Counted from the stretch's first letter, positions 17,272 to 26,925 are shown. The stretch: 64,000 bases of DNA from Bradyrhizobium elkanii USDA 76 (GCF_023278185.1 NZ_CP066356.1:7866001-7930000); one strand, 5' to 3'. Notes: generated by a model not told the origin, from the sequence alone. Made by a program: numbers and translations.

Positions 17272-17511
17272 ATGGCGAACGCTGCCGACATTCGGGAACA
17301 TATGGATGTGATCTCGTCGGACAAGAAGACGGTCGGCAAGGTCGACCACATGGAAGGCACCGACAAGATCAAGCTGACCAAGCAAAGCTCGCCTGACGGT
17401 CAGCACCATCACTTCATTCCGCTGTCCTGGGTCGACCATGTCGACCAGCACGTCCACCTCAACAAATCGGGCTCCGACGTGACGGCGCATTGGCAGCACG
17501 GCCGCCAATAG
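17272..17511 (+). CDS. DUF2171 small protein
   Basis: A 79-residue protein fully occupied by a DUF2171 / PRC-barrel-like domain: IREHMDVISSDKKTVGKVDHMEG followed by IKLTKQSS and FIPLSWVDHVDQHVHLN (these are separate consecutive stretches). It is hydrophilic, with no signal peptide. Proteins of this type are often stress- or stationary-phase-associated in rhizobia, but no biochemical activity is established. GAGGAGAT lies just upstream of the ATG. Confidence 0.85.
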   Translation: MANAADIREHMDVISSDKKTVGKVDHMEGTDKIKLTKQSSPDGQHHHFIPLSWVDHVDQHVHLNKSGSDVTAHWQHGRQ

Positions 17512-17567
17512 CCGCGTTGCGCGAGGTGGGAGCGATGCTATCATCCCGGCCCAAGAAAGGGCCTTCG

Positions 17568-17909
17568 ATGCATCCCGCCGCCAAGCTGCAATTTGCTCGC
17601 ATCGTCGACGAGTTCGCGCGCTGGCGCGCCATTCCTGAACCGGAACGGCCGCCCGCGCCGGCCTGGTGGTGGGGGCCGGCATTCGAGATGCGCGATGCCG
17701 CCGAACCGCTGCCGGCCGCCTGGAGCCGTCGGCTGCGGCTGCCTGACGGTGCGCGCTTTGCGGAGGCTGCCCTTGTGTTGCGCCAGACTTTGGCCGGCCA
17801 GGACATCCTGCCGTGGCCCTATGATTTCTCGCGCAAGGTCGCATCGACCGATTCCGACGTTCGCGACCTGCCCGTGCAGCCGTCAGACGACAGCGCGTTT
17901 CCGCCCTAG
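17568..17909 (+). CDS. Small hypothetical protein
   Basis: A 113-residue protein (MHPAAKLQFARIVDEFARW...) with a Trp/Pro-rich middle (PAPAWWWGPAFEMRD) and a conserved-looking end (ILPWPYDFSRKVAST). I recognise no domain. Two starts are possible: 17568 with AAAGG 7 bases before, or 17535 after GGTGGGAG. Its last 27 bases overlap the 3' end of the convergent GGDEF/EAL gene. The codon pattern is coding-like (GC-rich third positions). Confidence 0.6.
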   Translation: MHPAAKLQFARIVDEFARWRAIPEPERPPAPAWWWGPAFEMRDAAEPLPAAWSRRLRLPDGARFAEAALVLRQTLAGQDILPWPYDFSRKVASTDSDVRDLPVQPSDDSAFPP

Positions 17910-20900
17910 ATCCGACCCGGCCTCGCCGGCCGCCTCGCCATCCAGCGACGGCTGCAGCGGCGGCGACGCCTCTGCCTGCGACGGCTTCAACAATTCGGCG
18001 AGATCGCGCGGCGGCAGCGGCCGGCTGAACAGGAAGCCCTGCATCTCGTCGCAGGCATGGGCGCGCAGGAACTCCTGCTGCTCGGAGGTCTCGACACCCT
18101 CGGCGACGATGGTCATGCCGAGCGCCTTGCCCATGCTGATAATCGCCTGCGCGATCGCGACGTCCTCGGAATCATTGGGCAGGTCGCGCACGAAGGAGCG
18201 ATCGATCTTGATAGTGTCGATCGGGAACTGCTTCATCAGCGACATCGACGAATAGCCGGTGCCGAAATCGTCGATCGCGAGCCGAATGCCGCGATTCTGG
18301 ATCGCGTCGAGCACGCGCACCGCGCGCGTCACGTTGCGCATCACCATGCTCTCGGTGACCTCGAGCTGGAGCAGCGCCGGCGACATGCCGCTCTTCTCCA
18401 GCGCCGCGTCGATGTCGTCGAGCAGATTCGGATCGCCGAACTGCCGCGGAGAAAGGTTGACCGCCATCGTCACGGCCCTGAGGCCGCGGCGCTGCCACGC
18501 CATGTTCTGCGCGCAGGCTTCCTTCAGCACCCAGCGGCCGATCGGCACGATCAGGCCGATCTCCTCAGCGAGCGGAATGAACTGCCCCGGCGATACCTTG
18601 CCGAGCTCCGGATGGGTCCAGCGCAGCAGCGCCTCGACGCCGCTGATCGCTCCACTCGCCATGTCGACCTTGGGCTGATAGTCGAGCGAGAACTGGTTGC
18701 GCTCCAGCGCGCGGCGCAATGCGCTCTCCATCGTCAGGCGCTCGATCGACTGCGCCCTGATCTCGTTGGAGAAGAAGCGGAAGCCGTTCTTGCCGTCTTC
18801 CTTGGCGAGATACATCGCCATGTCGGCATTCTTGGTCAGCGTCTGCACGTCCGAGCCGTCGGCCGGATACATCGCGATGCCGACCGAGGCCGTGGTGTGG
18901 CACTCATGTCCGCTGATCGTCAACGGCTGGCTGAGCGAGATCAGCAGATCGCCGGCGATGCGCTCGACGTCGTCCCGTTCGGTGGTCTCCTCGAGGATGA
19001 CCACGAACTCGTCGCCGCCGAGCCGCGCCACCACGTCGCTCGCGCGCAACGATCCTTGCAGCCGCCCGGCGATCGCCACCAGCAGCATGTCGCCGGCGTC
19101 GTGGCCGAGCGAGTCGTTGATCACCTTGAAACGGTCGAGATCGATGAACAGCACCGCGAGCTGCCGGCGATGGCGATCCGCCGCCGAGATCGCGTGATGC
19201 AGCATCTCGTTGAACGTCTCGCGGTTGGGCAGATTGGTCAGGCTGTCGTGTGAGGCAAGGTATTCGATGCGCTCGTCGGCCTTGTGCTTCTCATCGGCGC
19301 GATCGAAGCTCTCGAGCGCGAACGCCAGATTGTCGGCGAGGCGCTGCAGCAGCTCGGCGAACTCCGGCGTGAAGGTGTCCTTGTCGAGCGCGACGAAGAT
19401 CATGACCCCGACCACCCGCCCGCTGACAACAAGCGGAAACGAGGCGCTGGACTGCGTTCCATCGAGCCGGGCGCGCTCATGGAAGGCGGCGGTCTCGGCA
19501 TCGGCAAAATAGTCGTTGATGATGCACGCCTTGCCCGAGCGGAACGCCCGGCCGCAGGCGCCGCGGCCCTCGGGGTGCGCCTCGCTGGTCGAGAGCGTCA
19601 CCTGGCGCGCGCCCTCGGCCGCCGGCCCCGCAATCGCGACGATCCGCAGATAGTCGCTTCCGCTCTGCGCCAGCGCGATCGTGGTCGAGGTGAACTTGCC
19701 GCCGGTCGCCGCCGCCGCGCAGACCAGTCGATACAATTCGGCGCGGGACTTCGCCCGCATGATCGCCTCATTGGTTGCGCTCAGCGCCGCGAACATCCGC
19801 GACAGCCGCTCCTTCTGCTCGTCGTCCCGCGCCTTCTCGTCAGCACGGTCGAAATTGGCCAGCGCAAACGACACGTTCTCGGCAAGCCGCTGCAACAGCG
19901 CCATCATCTCCGGGCTGAAGGTGCCGAACTCGCTTGAGAGAAACACCAGCGCGCCGATCGCTTCACCATTCTTGAGCAGCGGCAGGGCTGCGCCCGATTT
20001 GCTGCCGCTGTCGCGCACGGCCGGATAGACGTGCGATTCGGGGCCGAAATCGCTGAGATAGTCGTTGCTGATGCAGGGCCTGCGCGTGCGGATCGCAACG
20101 CCGGTCAGCGTCTGTCCCTCCGGACGCGTCGCGTCGGCCGACAGTTGAACCTCGCGGGCCCGCACCCGATCGGGGCCCGAGGCGGCCACATTGTCCAGGA
20201 AGACCTCGCCGGGGCGCACCAGCCTGATCGTGGCCGAGACGAACTGGCCGCCGACCGCCGCGGCATCGCAGACCAGATCGAACAGCTCGCCGCGGGATTT
20301 CGCCCGCATGATCGCCTCGTTGGTCGCGCTCAGCGCCGCGAACATCCGCCGCAGCCGCTCCTTCTGCTCCTCGGTCCGCGCCTTCTCGTCGGCACGGTCG
20401 AAGCTGCCGAGCGCATAGGAGACGTTGTCGGCGAGCCGCTGCAGCAGCTCGGCGAATTCGGCCGAGAAGGTGTTGCGCTTGGCGGAGATGAACAGCATCA
20501 CGCCGACCGGCTCGTCGTCGACGATCAGCGGAAATGCCGCGCCCGATCGCGCATCCTCGCGGTCGATGACGTCGCGGAACGGGTTGCTGGCGACGTCGCC
20601 CAGAAAATCGTTGTTGATGCAGGCGCGCCGCGAGCGGAACGCCCGGCCGCAGACGCCACGCCCTTCGGGGCGTGCCTCGCTGCGCGAGACGTTGAGGCGG
20701 CGCGCATTTACCGCGGTAGGCCCTGCGACCGCCATCATCTCCAGGAAATCGTCGCCGGGCTTGGCGATCAGGATGCTGGTGGAGTTGAACCCACCGCCAT
20801 GCGCCGCGGCCGCACAGACCAGCTCGAACATCTCGAGCCGCGACCTCGCGCGCATGATCGCCTCGTTGGTCGCACTCAGCGCCGCGAACATCCGCGACAG

Positions 20901-22046
20901 CCGCTCGCGCTCGGCATCGGCCCTGGCCTTCTCGGTGGCACGGCCGAAATTGTCGAGCGCGACCGAGACATTCTCGGCGATCCCCGCGAGCAGCGCGATG
21001 ATCTCCTCGTCACGCGCCCAGGAATTGCCGGTGAAGAAGATCAGGACACCGACGCTCTTGCCGAACCGGGTCAGCGGCAGCGCGACGCAGGCCATCAGGC
21101 CGCTGCCGCCGGTCGGCATATGCGACGGGCTGATCGAGATCGGGATATCGTGCTCGACGCAGGGCCGCTGGGTCCGGAACGCCTCGCCGCAAATCCCCTT
21201 GCCGTAGACGTTGTCCGGATCGGTCGAGAAGCGCGTCTGCGTGATCAGGTCGAGCGCCTCGCCGGTGCCGGCGACAGGCTCGAACCAGTGCGTGTCGGGT
21301 TCGGCCAGCAGCACCACCGTGGCGAAGGACTTTCCGCTGAACACCGCGGCATCGCAGACCCGCTGATAGAGATCGTGCTCGGTCTTGGCGCGAAGGATCG
21401 CCTCGTTGGTTGCGCTGATGGCACCGAACATGCGGTTGAGCCGGCGCATCGCCCGCTCGCCGCTCTTGCGCGAGGCTTCGTGGTCGAAATTATCGAGCGC
21501 GAAGGACACGTTCGCGGCCATGCGCTCCAGCAGCGAAACGGCCTCGTCGCTGAGCGAATTGATCTCGCGCCGCGTCACCATGAAGACGCCGACGCTGCGC
21601 CGGTTGCAAACCAGCGGCACCGCGGCGGCCGCCCCGACGCCGGCCGCTGCCGCGCCGCTGCGCCAAGCTGCCGAAACAGCGTCGTTGACATAGTCGTTGC
21701 GGACGCAGGCCTTCTGGTCGCGGAACGCGCGGCCGGCGACGCCTTCTCCCTCCGGGGTGTTGGCGATCGCGGAAATGGTGATGCTGCGTAGTCGCGCGAC
21801 ATCGTCGCCGTAGCCAGCCGCGAACTTCAGGAGACCGGTATCCGGCTCCAGCAAAAACACGGTCGCGGCCAGGAAGCTCCCGCTCGAGAACGCGGCTTCG
21901 CAGACCTTGCCGTACAATTCTTCGGGTGATTTCGCGTACAGGATCGCTTCGTTGGTGGCACTCAACGCCGCGAAGGTACGCCCGATGCTCGACTGCACGA
22001 TTCCTGAAGGCCCCGGGGCCAACCCCTCCAATCTGGCGGGGAACAT
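17883..22046 (-). CDS. Five-GAF diguanylate cyclase / phosphodiesterase
   Basis: About 1387 residues. Five consecutive GAF sensor modules, each opening with a near-identical ATNEAI(M/L)RAK segment, repeat every 180-183 residues. A GGDEF domain follows (DRFKVINDSLGHDAGD; RLGGDEFVVI, with an intact RASD inhibitory site 5 residues before GGDEF), then an EAL domain (GVEALLRWTHP, DDFGTGYSS, KIDRSFVRDL, VAEGVETSEQ). Both output sites look catalytically intact. It makes and/or degrades cyclic-di-GMP in response to ligands or redox signals. No membrane segment is visible. The start is uncertain: the ATG at 22046 lacks a clear ribosome site, and an open frame continues upstream over unrelated genes. 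An internal GTG about 15 codons on is an alternative. Confidence 0.9.
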   Translation of the reverse strand: MFPARLEGLAPGPSGIVQSSIGRTFAALSATNEAILYAKSPEELYGKVCEAAFSSGSFLAATVFLLEPDTGLLKFAAGYGDDVARLRSITISAIANTPEGEGVAGRAFRDQKACVRNDYVNDAVSAAWRSGAAAAGVGAAAAVPLVCNRRSVGVFMVTRREINSLSDEAVSLLERMAANVSFALDNFDHEASRKSGERAMRRLNRMFGAISATNEAILRAKTEHDLYQRVCDAAVFSGKSFATVVLLAEPDTHWFEPVAGTGEALDLITQTRFSTDPDNVYGKGICGEAFRTQRPCVEHDIPISISPSHMPTGGSGLMACVALPLTRFGKSVGVLIFFTGNSWARDEEIIALLAGIAENVSVALDNFGRATEKARADAERERLSRMFAALSATNEAIMRARSRLEMFELVCAAAAHGGGFNSTSILIAKPGDDFLEMMAVAGPTAVNARRLNVSRSEARPEGRGVCGRAFRSRRACINNDFLGDVASNPFRDVIDREDARSGAAFPLIVDDEPVGVMLFISAKRNTFSAEFAELLQRLADNVSYALGSFDRADEKARTEEQKERLRRMFAALSATNEAIMRAKSRGELFDLVCDAAAVGGQFVSATIRLVRPGEVFLDNVAASGPDRVRAREVQLSADATRPEGQTLTGVAIRTRRPCISNDYLSDFGPESHVYPAVRDSGSKSGAALPLLKNGEAIGALVFLSSEFGTFSPEMMALLQRLAENVSFALANFDRADEKARDDEQKERLSRMFAALSATNEAIMRAKSRAELYRLVCAAAATGGKFTSTTIALAQSGSDYLRIVAIAGPAAEGARQVTLSTSEAHPEGRGACGRAFRSGKACIINDYFADAETAAFHERARLDGTQSSASFPLVVSGRVVGVMIFVALDKDTFTPEFAELLQRLADNLAFALESFDRADEKHKADERIEYLASHDSLTNLPNRETFNEMLHHAISAADRHRRQLAVLFIDLDRFKVINDSLGHDAGDMLLVAIAGRLQGSLRASDVVARLGGDEFVVILEETTERDDVERIAGDLLISLSQPLTISGHECHTTASVGIAMYPADGSDVQTLTKNADMAMYLAKEDGKNGFRFFSNEIRAQSIERLTMESALRRALERNQFSLDYQPKVDMASGAISGVEALLRWTHPELGKVSPGQFIPLAEEIGLIVPIGRWVLKEACAQNMAWQRRGLRAVTMAVNLSPRQFGDPNLLDDIDAALEKSGMSPALLQLEVTESMVMRNVTRAVRVLDAIQNRGIRLAIDDFGTGYSSMSLMKQFPIDTIKIDRSFVRDLPNDSEDVAIAQAIISMGKALGMTIVAEGVETSEQQEFLRAHACDEMQGFLFSRPLPPRDLAELLKPSQAEASPPLQPSLDGEAAGEAGSDLGRKRAVV

Positions 22047-22400
22047 TGCCCGCGAGAGGCCTAAGTGGTGGTTAGCGTATCCGGCAAGTTGCACGACAAA
22101 GTAAACGGCTGACGAACGCCGGCGGCGGTTTTCCGGGATATTACGGACACCGGTGTGCCAGCCTGAGGCGGAGGGCGGCGAGGCGCGGATGGACGTCCTG
22201 CTCGCGCCGCCGGAGCAGCTAAATTCCGCAACGCGACCGCGCCCGTTCCACTCTGTGAAAACATCGCCGTGAGCACCCTGCTCCCGGTATGGCCGCCCGG
22301 ATTTTCTGCCCTTGCTCGCCCCTCGGCGCTTTGAGAGCATGACGTCGACAACAGCAAGCACGACCCGCGCAGCACGCGGGCAGACCGCGAGGAAAATCCC
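22047..22400. other. Divergent intergenic region, 354 bp
   Basis: This separates the cyclic-di-GMP gene from the dehydrogenase operon and should hold both promoters. I see no gene and no clear -35/-10 pair. A small hairpin, CCCGCG-CAGCA-CGCGGG (22364-22380), sits 20 bases before the dehydrogenase start. Confidence 0.5.
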
Positions 22401-23453
22401 ATGCCGATCGTCCAGGCCGACCGTCTCACGCGCATCGGCGCGGCGCTCCTCAAGGGCGCCGGCGCATCGGAGGAGGAGGCGAGCGCCGTCGCCTCCGGCT
22501 GCGTCAACGCCAACCTCGCCGGCCACGACTCCCACGGCGTGATCGCGATCCCGACCTATATCGATCGCATCAAGGCCGGCCACATCGTGCCCGGCGCGAA
22601 ATGGACCATCGTGCAGGAGACGCCGACCACGACCGTAATCGACGGTCATTGGGGCTTCGGCTTCCACGTCAACGCCAAGGCGATGGAGATGACCATCAAC
22701 AAGGCGAAGACCGCCAATGTCGCGGCCTGCACCGTGTTCCGGCAGAGCCATGTCGGACGGCTCGCGCATTACCCGATGATGGCGATGCGCGAAGGCATGA
22801 TCGGGATTGCGGCCGCCGATTCCGGCCGCTCGCCGAAACACGTGGCGCCATTCGGCGGCCGCGAGGCCCGGCTCGGCACCAATCCGCTGTCGATCGCGGT
22901 GCCCTCCGATCTCGATGCGCCGTTTTACCTCGATATGGCGACCTCGGCGGTCGCCGCCGGCAAGATCCAGCTCGCGGTGGCGCGTGGCGAGAGCATCCCG
23001 AAGGGCTGGATCATCGATGCCGAGGGGCGCGACACCACCGACCCTGCGGACTACCGCAAGGGCGGCGCGCTGCTGCCGCTCGGCGGCAGCGAAGGTTACA
23101 AGGGCTCGGGCCTTGCCGCGATGGTCGAGGTGCTGTGCGGCCTCCTGACCGGGCTCGGCTTCGGCGTCGAGCCGACCGGCCGACACAACGACGGCTGCTT
23201 CATGGCGGTGTTCAACGTCGCCGCATTCCGTCCGCTCAAGGACTTCAGGAAGGAAGTCGCCGACTTCGCCCGCTATTTGAAATCGACGCCGCCGTCGGAA
23301 GGGAGCCGCGGCGTGTTCTATCCGGGCGAGATCGAATATCTGCGCGAGCAGCAGCGGCGCAAGGACGGCATCGAGATCGAGGATGCGACCTGGGACAAGC
23401 TCAAGGCGCTCGCTGCCGATTACAAGCTCACCGACCAGCTCGACCTTCGCTGA
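22401..23453 (+). CDS. Ldh-family NAD(P)-dependent oxidoreductase
   Basis: A 350-residue member of the type-2 malate/L-lactate (also ureidoglycolate and sulfolactate) dehydrogenase family, which does not use the Rossmann fold. Diagnostic stretches are NLAGHDSHGVIAIPTYI with the catalytic His, RQSHVGRLAHYPMMA, APFGGREARLGTNPLSIA and DMATSAVAAGKI. It oxidises a 2-hydroxyacid or reduces a 2-oxoacid; which one is not visible. The flavin monooxygenase and FAH-family genes follow at 24 and 12 bp, so all three form one catabolic operon. Confidence 0.9.
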   Translation: MPIVQADRLTRIGAALLKGAGASEEEASAVASGCVNANLAGHDSHGVIAIPTYIDRIKAGHIVPGAKWTIVQETPTTTVIDGHWGFGFHVNAKAMEMTINKAKTANVAACTVFRQSHVGRLAHYPMMAMREGMIGIAAADSGRSPKHVAPFGGREARLGTNPLSIAVPSDLDAPFYLDMATSAVAAGKIQLAVARGESIPKGWIIDAEGRDTTDPADYRKGGALLPLGGSEGYKGSGLAAMVEVLCGLLTGLGFGVEPTGRHNDGCFMAVFNVAAFRPLKDFRKEVADFARYLKSTPPSEGSRGVFYPGEIEYLREQQRRKDGIEIEDATWDKLKALAADYKLTDQLDLR

Positions 23454-23477
23454 TAGTTCCGGACACAGGAGAACGAC

Positions 23478-24842
23478 ATGACACGGCAAATGGCGCTGGT
23501 TGGCTTTTTGCAGGCGCAGAACTGCACCAACCTGCCGGGCTCCTGGCGCCACCCGGAGTCGCGCGACGATTCGATGTCGGCGGATTACTATCAGGAGATC
23601 GCGCGCATCCTGGAGCGCGGCAAGTTCCACATGGCGTTCTTCGACGATCGTCTCGCAATGCCCGATCGCTACGGTAACGATCACGCCCACACCGTCGAAT
23701 ACGGCATCCGCTGCGTGAAGATGGACCCGATCGTGGTGCTGACCACGATGGGCATGGTCACCACCAAGCTCGGCCTCGCCTCGACTGCCTCCACCACCTA
23801 TTTCGAGCCGTTCGACGTCGCCCGCCGCTTCGCCACGCTCGACCTGATGACGGGTGGCCGCGCCGCCTGGAACGTGGTGACCTCGGTCAATGACGGCGAA
23901 GCGCTCAACATGGGCCGCGAGCAGCATCTCGAGCACGATCACCGCTATGACCGCGCCGACGAGTTCATGGAGGTGGTGCTCGGCCACTGGGATGCCTGGG
24001 AAGACGGCTCGCTGCTGATCGACAAGAAGAGCGGCCGCTTCGCCGATCCGAGCAAGGTGAAGCGGCTCGACCACAAGGGCGCGTTCTTCACCTCGCGCGG
24101 CCCGTTCACGGTGCCGCGCTCGCCGCAGGGCCACCCCGTCGTGATCCAGGCCGGCGCCTCCGGCCGCGGCCAGCGCTTTGCCGGGCGCTGGGGCGAAGTG
24201 ATCTTCACCGCGGCGCGCAACCTCGCCAATGCCAAGCAGGGCTATGACGCGATCCGGGGCGAAGCCGCCAAGGCCGGGCGCGATCCCGACCAGATGTTCC
24301 TCTGCAATCTGATCACGCCGGTCACCGGCGCGACCAAGGCCGAGGCCGAGGACCGGATGGCGGTGATCCAGAAGCTGCCGCTCGAGATCGACGCGCTGTC
24401 GCTGCTCGCCGAAGGCCTCAACTTCGATTTCGGCGCCAAACCGATCGACGAGCCGCTGACATCAGAGGAGCTGCAGGGCATGCAAGGCATGCTCGGCATC
24501 CGTGACGGCGTGCTGCGCACCTCCGGCAAGAGCAATCCCTCGACCCGCGACTTCATCACCTTCTCCGGCCGCGGCCAGGTGCAGGACGCGCTGGTCGGCG
24601 GCCCGAAGGAGATCGCCGACCGGCTGGAGGAGATGTTTGTCAATCGCGGCTGCGACGGCTTCGTCGTCGCGGCGAGCTACGTGCCGGGCTCCTATGCCGA
24701 CTTCGTCGACCACGTGGTACCCGAGCTGCAGAAGCGCGGGCTGTTCCACAAGGACTACGCCGGCACGACGCTGCGCGAAAATCTCGGGCTCAAGCGCCCC
24801 GCCGCGGGCGCCTGGAAGACCGGCGCGCAGGCCGCGGAATAG
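23478..24842 (+). CDS. NtaA/DmoA-family FMN-dependent monooxygenase
   Basis: A 454-residue luciferase-fold monooxygenase of the NtaA/SnaA/DmoA group, which uses reduced FMN from a partner reductase to attack organosulfur, aminopolycarboxylate or related compounds. Motifs are RGKFHMAFFDDR near residue 50, GRAAWNVVTSVNDGEA, YDRADEFMEVVLGHWD and HPVVIQAGASGRGQRFAG. No flavin reductase gene is adjacent, so the flavin must come from elsewhere. It is the middle gene of the operon starting at 22401. AGGAGAAC precedes the ATG. Confidence 0.9.
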   Translation: MTRQMALVGFLQAQNCTNLPGSWRHPESRDDSMSADYYQEIARILERGKFHMAFFDDRLAMPDRYGNDHAHTVEYGIRCVKMDPIVVLTTMGMVTTKLGLASTASTTYFEPFDVARRFATLDLMTGGRAAWNVVTSVNDGEALNMGREQHLEHDHRYDRADEFMEVVLGHWDAWEDGSLLIDKKSGRFADPSKVKRLDHKGAFFTSRGPFTVPRSPQGHPVVIQAGASGRGQRFAGRWGEVIFTAARNLANAKQGYDAIRGEAAKAGRDPDQMFLCNLITPVTGATKAEAEDRMAVIQKLPLEIDALSLLAEGLNFDFGAKPIDEPLTSEELQGMQGMLGIRDGVLRTSGKSNPSTRDFITFSGRGQVQDALVGGPKEIADRLEEMFVNRGCDGFVVAASYVPGSYADFVDHVVPELQKRGLFHKDYAGTTLRENLGLKRPAAGAWKTGAQAAE

Positions 24843-24854
24843 AGGGACATCATC

Positions 24855-25640
24855 ATGCGCTGGCTGAAATTCACTGCCGCGGGCGATACTTCCTGGGGCC
24901 TCGTCGAGGGCGACACCGTCACCACCGTCAATGGCGATCCGTTCGGCGAATGGAACAAGACGTCGAAGACGCATGCGTTGAAGGACGTCAAGATCGAGCT
25001 GCCGCTGATCCCGCGCACCTTCTACTGCGTCGGGCTGAATTATTTGAAGCACCTCAAGGAAGCCGCCGACAAGGCCGGCACCGTGCCGAACGTGCCTGAC
25101 CGTCCCGAGATCGGCTACCGCGCGCAGAACGCGCTGATCGCCCATGACGAGAACGTCGTGATTCCGGCTGGTGCCACCGAGAAGATCCATTACGAGGGCG
25201 AGCTCGTCGTCGTGATCGGCAAGAAAGCCAGGCATCTGACCGAGGCCAACGCGATGGACTGCGTGTTCGGCTACACCATCGGCAACGACGTCTCCGAGCG
25301 CAGCTGGCAGAAGGCCGATCGCGGGCTGTGGCGCGCCAAGAACGCCGACACCTTCAAGCCGATGGGCCCTTGGATCGAGACCGATGTCGACCTCGACCGC
25401 ATGGAGACCGCGATCCGCGTCAACGGCAAGGAGACCGGCCGCTTCCGCACCAACGAGATGATCTTCGGCATCGTGCCGTTCCTCGTCGAGCTCTCGAAAT
25501 ACTTCACGCTGTCGCCCGGCGATGTGATCTGGATGGGCACCGACGGCGCCTCGCCGGACCTGAAGGACGGCGACGTGGTCGAGATCGACATCACGGGGAT
25601 CGGGATATTGCGGAACCGGTTCGTGAAGGAGAAGGTGTGA
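24855..25640 (+). CDS. Fumarylacetoacetate hydrolase family protein
   Basis: A 261-residue FAH-fold enzyme. The metal-binding carboxylates are in IHYEGELVVVIGKKA, and the characteristic GYTIGNDVSERSWQ, KNADTFKPMGPWI and GDVIWMGTDGASP follow. Family members hydrolyse C-C bonds in acylpyruvates or hydrate dienoates at the end of ring-cleavage routes. As the last gene of the operon it probably completes breakdown of the product of the monooxygenase. The ATG at 24855 has an acceptable spacing from GAGGGA. Confidence 0.9.
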   Translation: MRWLKFTAAGDTSWGLVEGDTVTTVNGDPFGEWNKTSKTHALKDVKIELPLIPRTFYCVGLNYLKHLKEAADKAGTVPNVPDRPEIGYRAQNALIAHDENVVIPAGATEKIHYEGELVVVIGKKARHLTEANAMDCVFGYTIGNDVSERSWQKADRGLWRAKNADTFKPMGPWIETDVDLDRMETAIRVNGKETGRFRTNEMIFGIVPFLVELSKYFTLSPGDVIWMGTDGASPDLKDGDVVEIDITGIGILRNRFVKEKV

Positions 25641-25662
25641 AGGGGGGCGTGCCTTATTCCCC

Positions 25663-25790
25663 AGTGTCGTCCCGGCGAAGGCCGGGACCCATAACCACAG
25701 GATTGAGTTGTTGAAGAAGGCTGTGGCCCGAGCGTTGCATCACAAATCGCATTCGTGGTAATGGGTCCCGGCCTTCGCCGGGACGACACT
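25663..25790. repeat. 128-bp MITE-like inverted-repeat element
   Basis: The ends, starting AGTGTCGTCCCGGCGAAG, are inverted copies of each other over about 36 bp with one mismatch. The 50-bp centre has no coding capacity. No transposase is present, so this is a non-autonomous element. A half copy occurs at 27912. Confidence 0.85.
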
Positions 25791-25880
25791 GAGAGTGTTG
25801 CACGGCCTGCGGGTCACATGCCGCATTCTCGCGACGTGATGGGCCCGAACTTTGCACCTCACCATCATTCCGGATTCAGC

Positions 25881-26801
25881 TCACCGCGCCGCCACCGACC
25901 TGCTCTTCACATGATCGATGAACGCCCGCAGCTTCGGCATGATCTGGCGGTGGCCGGGATAGTAGAGAAACACGCCCGGCGTCGTCGACGCGAATGCATC
26001 CAGCACGCGGACGAGCTTCTTCTCCTTCACGGCGCCTGATATCAGCGGTGCGGGCACTTGCGCGAGGCCCACACCTTCGACCGCGGCGCCGACCAGCGTC
26101 GGGAAATCATGGCCGATGAAGGATCCCGACACGGCAAGCTCGATCGAACGGCCATTGTCGTTCAGCGACCATGGCGCGAGGCCACCGTTCGATCGCCGGA
26201 GGCGCAGGCACGCATGCACGCGCAGATCGTCCGGACGCTTGGGCCGGCCGCGGCGCGCGAGATAGTCCGGGCTGCCGACGATGGCGAACGGGAACGGCTT
26301 GGTCAGGCGAACCGCGACCATGTCCGGGTTGATGAACTGGCCCATGCGGATGCCGGCATCGAAGCCTCCGGCGGCGAGGTCGACCAGTTCCTCGCTGGCG
26401 GCGAGCTCGACCTCGATCTCGGGATAGGCCTTGCAGAACGAGGCGATCAGCGGCTCCAGCAGGATCGGCACCACCGAGCGCGGCACGGTGAGGCGCAACA
26501 GCCCCGCCGGCTTCTGCCCAAGCTCGCGCGCCGCCCCGCTCGCAGCGACCAGCTCCTCGAATGCCGGTCTTGCGCGCGCCAGAAATCGTTCGCCGGCGTC
26601 GGTCAGCCCGACGCTGCGGGTGGTGCGGATGAACAACACGGCGCCGAGGCGCGCCTCGAGCGCGCGCACCGCCTGGCTGATCGCCGACGGCGTGACGCCG
26701 AGCTCGGCCGCCGCGCGGCGAAAGCTGCGGTGCTGGGCGACGGCCAGGAATGCCTCGACGCCGTCGAGCGCGCCCTGCCGGACTGTGAAGCTCTGCTTCA
26801 T
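25881..26801 (-). CDS. LysR-family transcriptional regulator
   Basis: A 306-residue LysR protein. The winged helix is SFRRAAAELGVTPSAISQAV with RALEARLGAVLFIRTTRSVGL, and the effector domain includes GGFDAGIRMGQFINPDMVAV. It resembles the group that contains DmlR-like regulators. It is divergent from the small exported protein at 26926 across 124 bp, and may control that gene and the membrane protein after it. An imperfect palindrome around TCGCGA lies in that gap, near 26817. Confidence 0.92.
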   Translation of the reverse strand: MKQSFTVRQGALDGVEAFLAVAQHRSFRRAAAELGVTPSAISQAVRALEARLGAVLFIRTTRSVGLTDAGERFLARARPAFEELVAASGAARELGQKPAGLLRLTVPRSVVPILLEPLIASFCKAYPEIEVELAASEELVDLAAGGFDAGIRMGQFINPDMVAVRLTKPFPFAIVGSPDYLARRGRPKRPDDLRVHACLRLRRSNGGLAPWSLNDNGRSIELAVSGSFIGHDFPTLVGAAVEGVGLAQVPAPLISGAVKEKKLVRVLDAFASTTPGVFLYYPGHRQIMPKLRAFIDHVKSRSVAAR

Positions 26802-26925
26802 GGCCTGTGAACATTATCGCGAATAGTCGCTCGCGGAAAGCCGCCTTACATCGGAGCCAGAAGCAGCGCGACGCGCGCTGACCCACGCGATCACGACATC
26901 CGTCGTGAACGGAGACATGCGACCG

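Noticed and set aside
22047..24134. Extension of the GGDEF/EAL gene by about 700 codons upstream
   Set aside because: The extension is antisense to the dehydrogenase and monooxygenase genes, is low in recognisable motifs and precedes the first GAF module, so the gene most likely begins near 22046.
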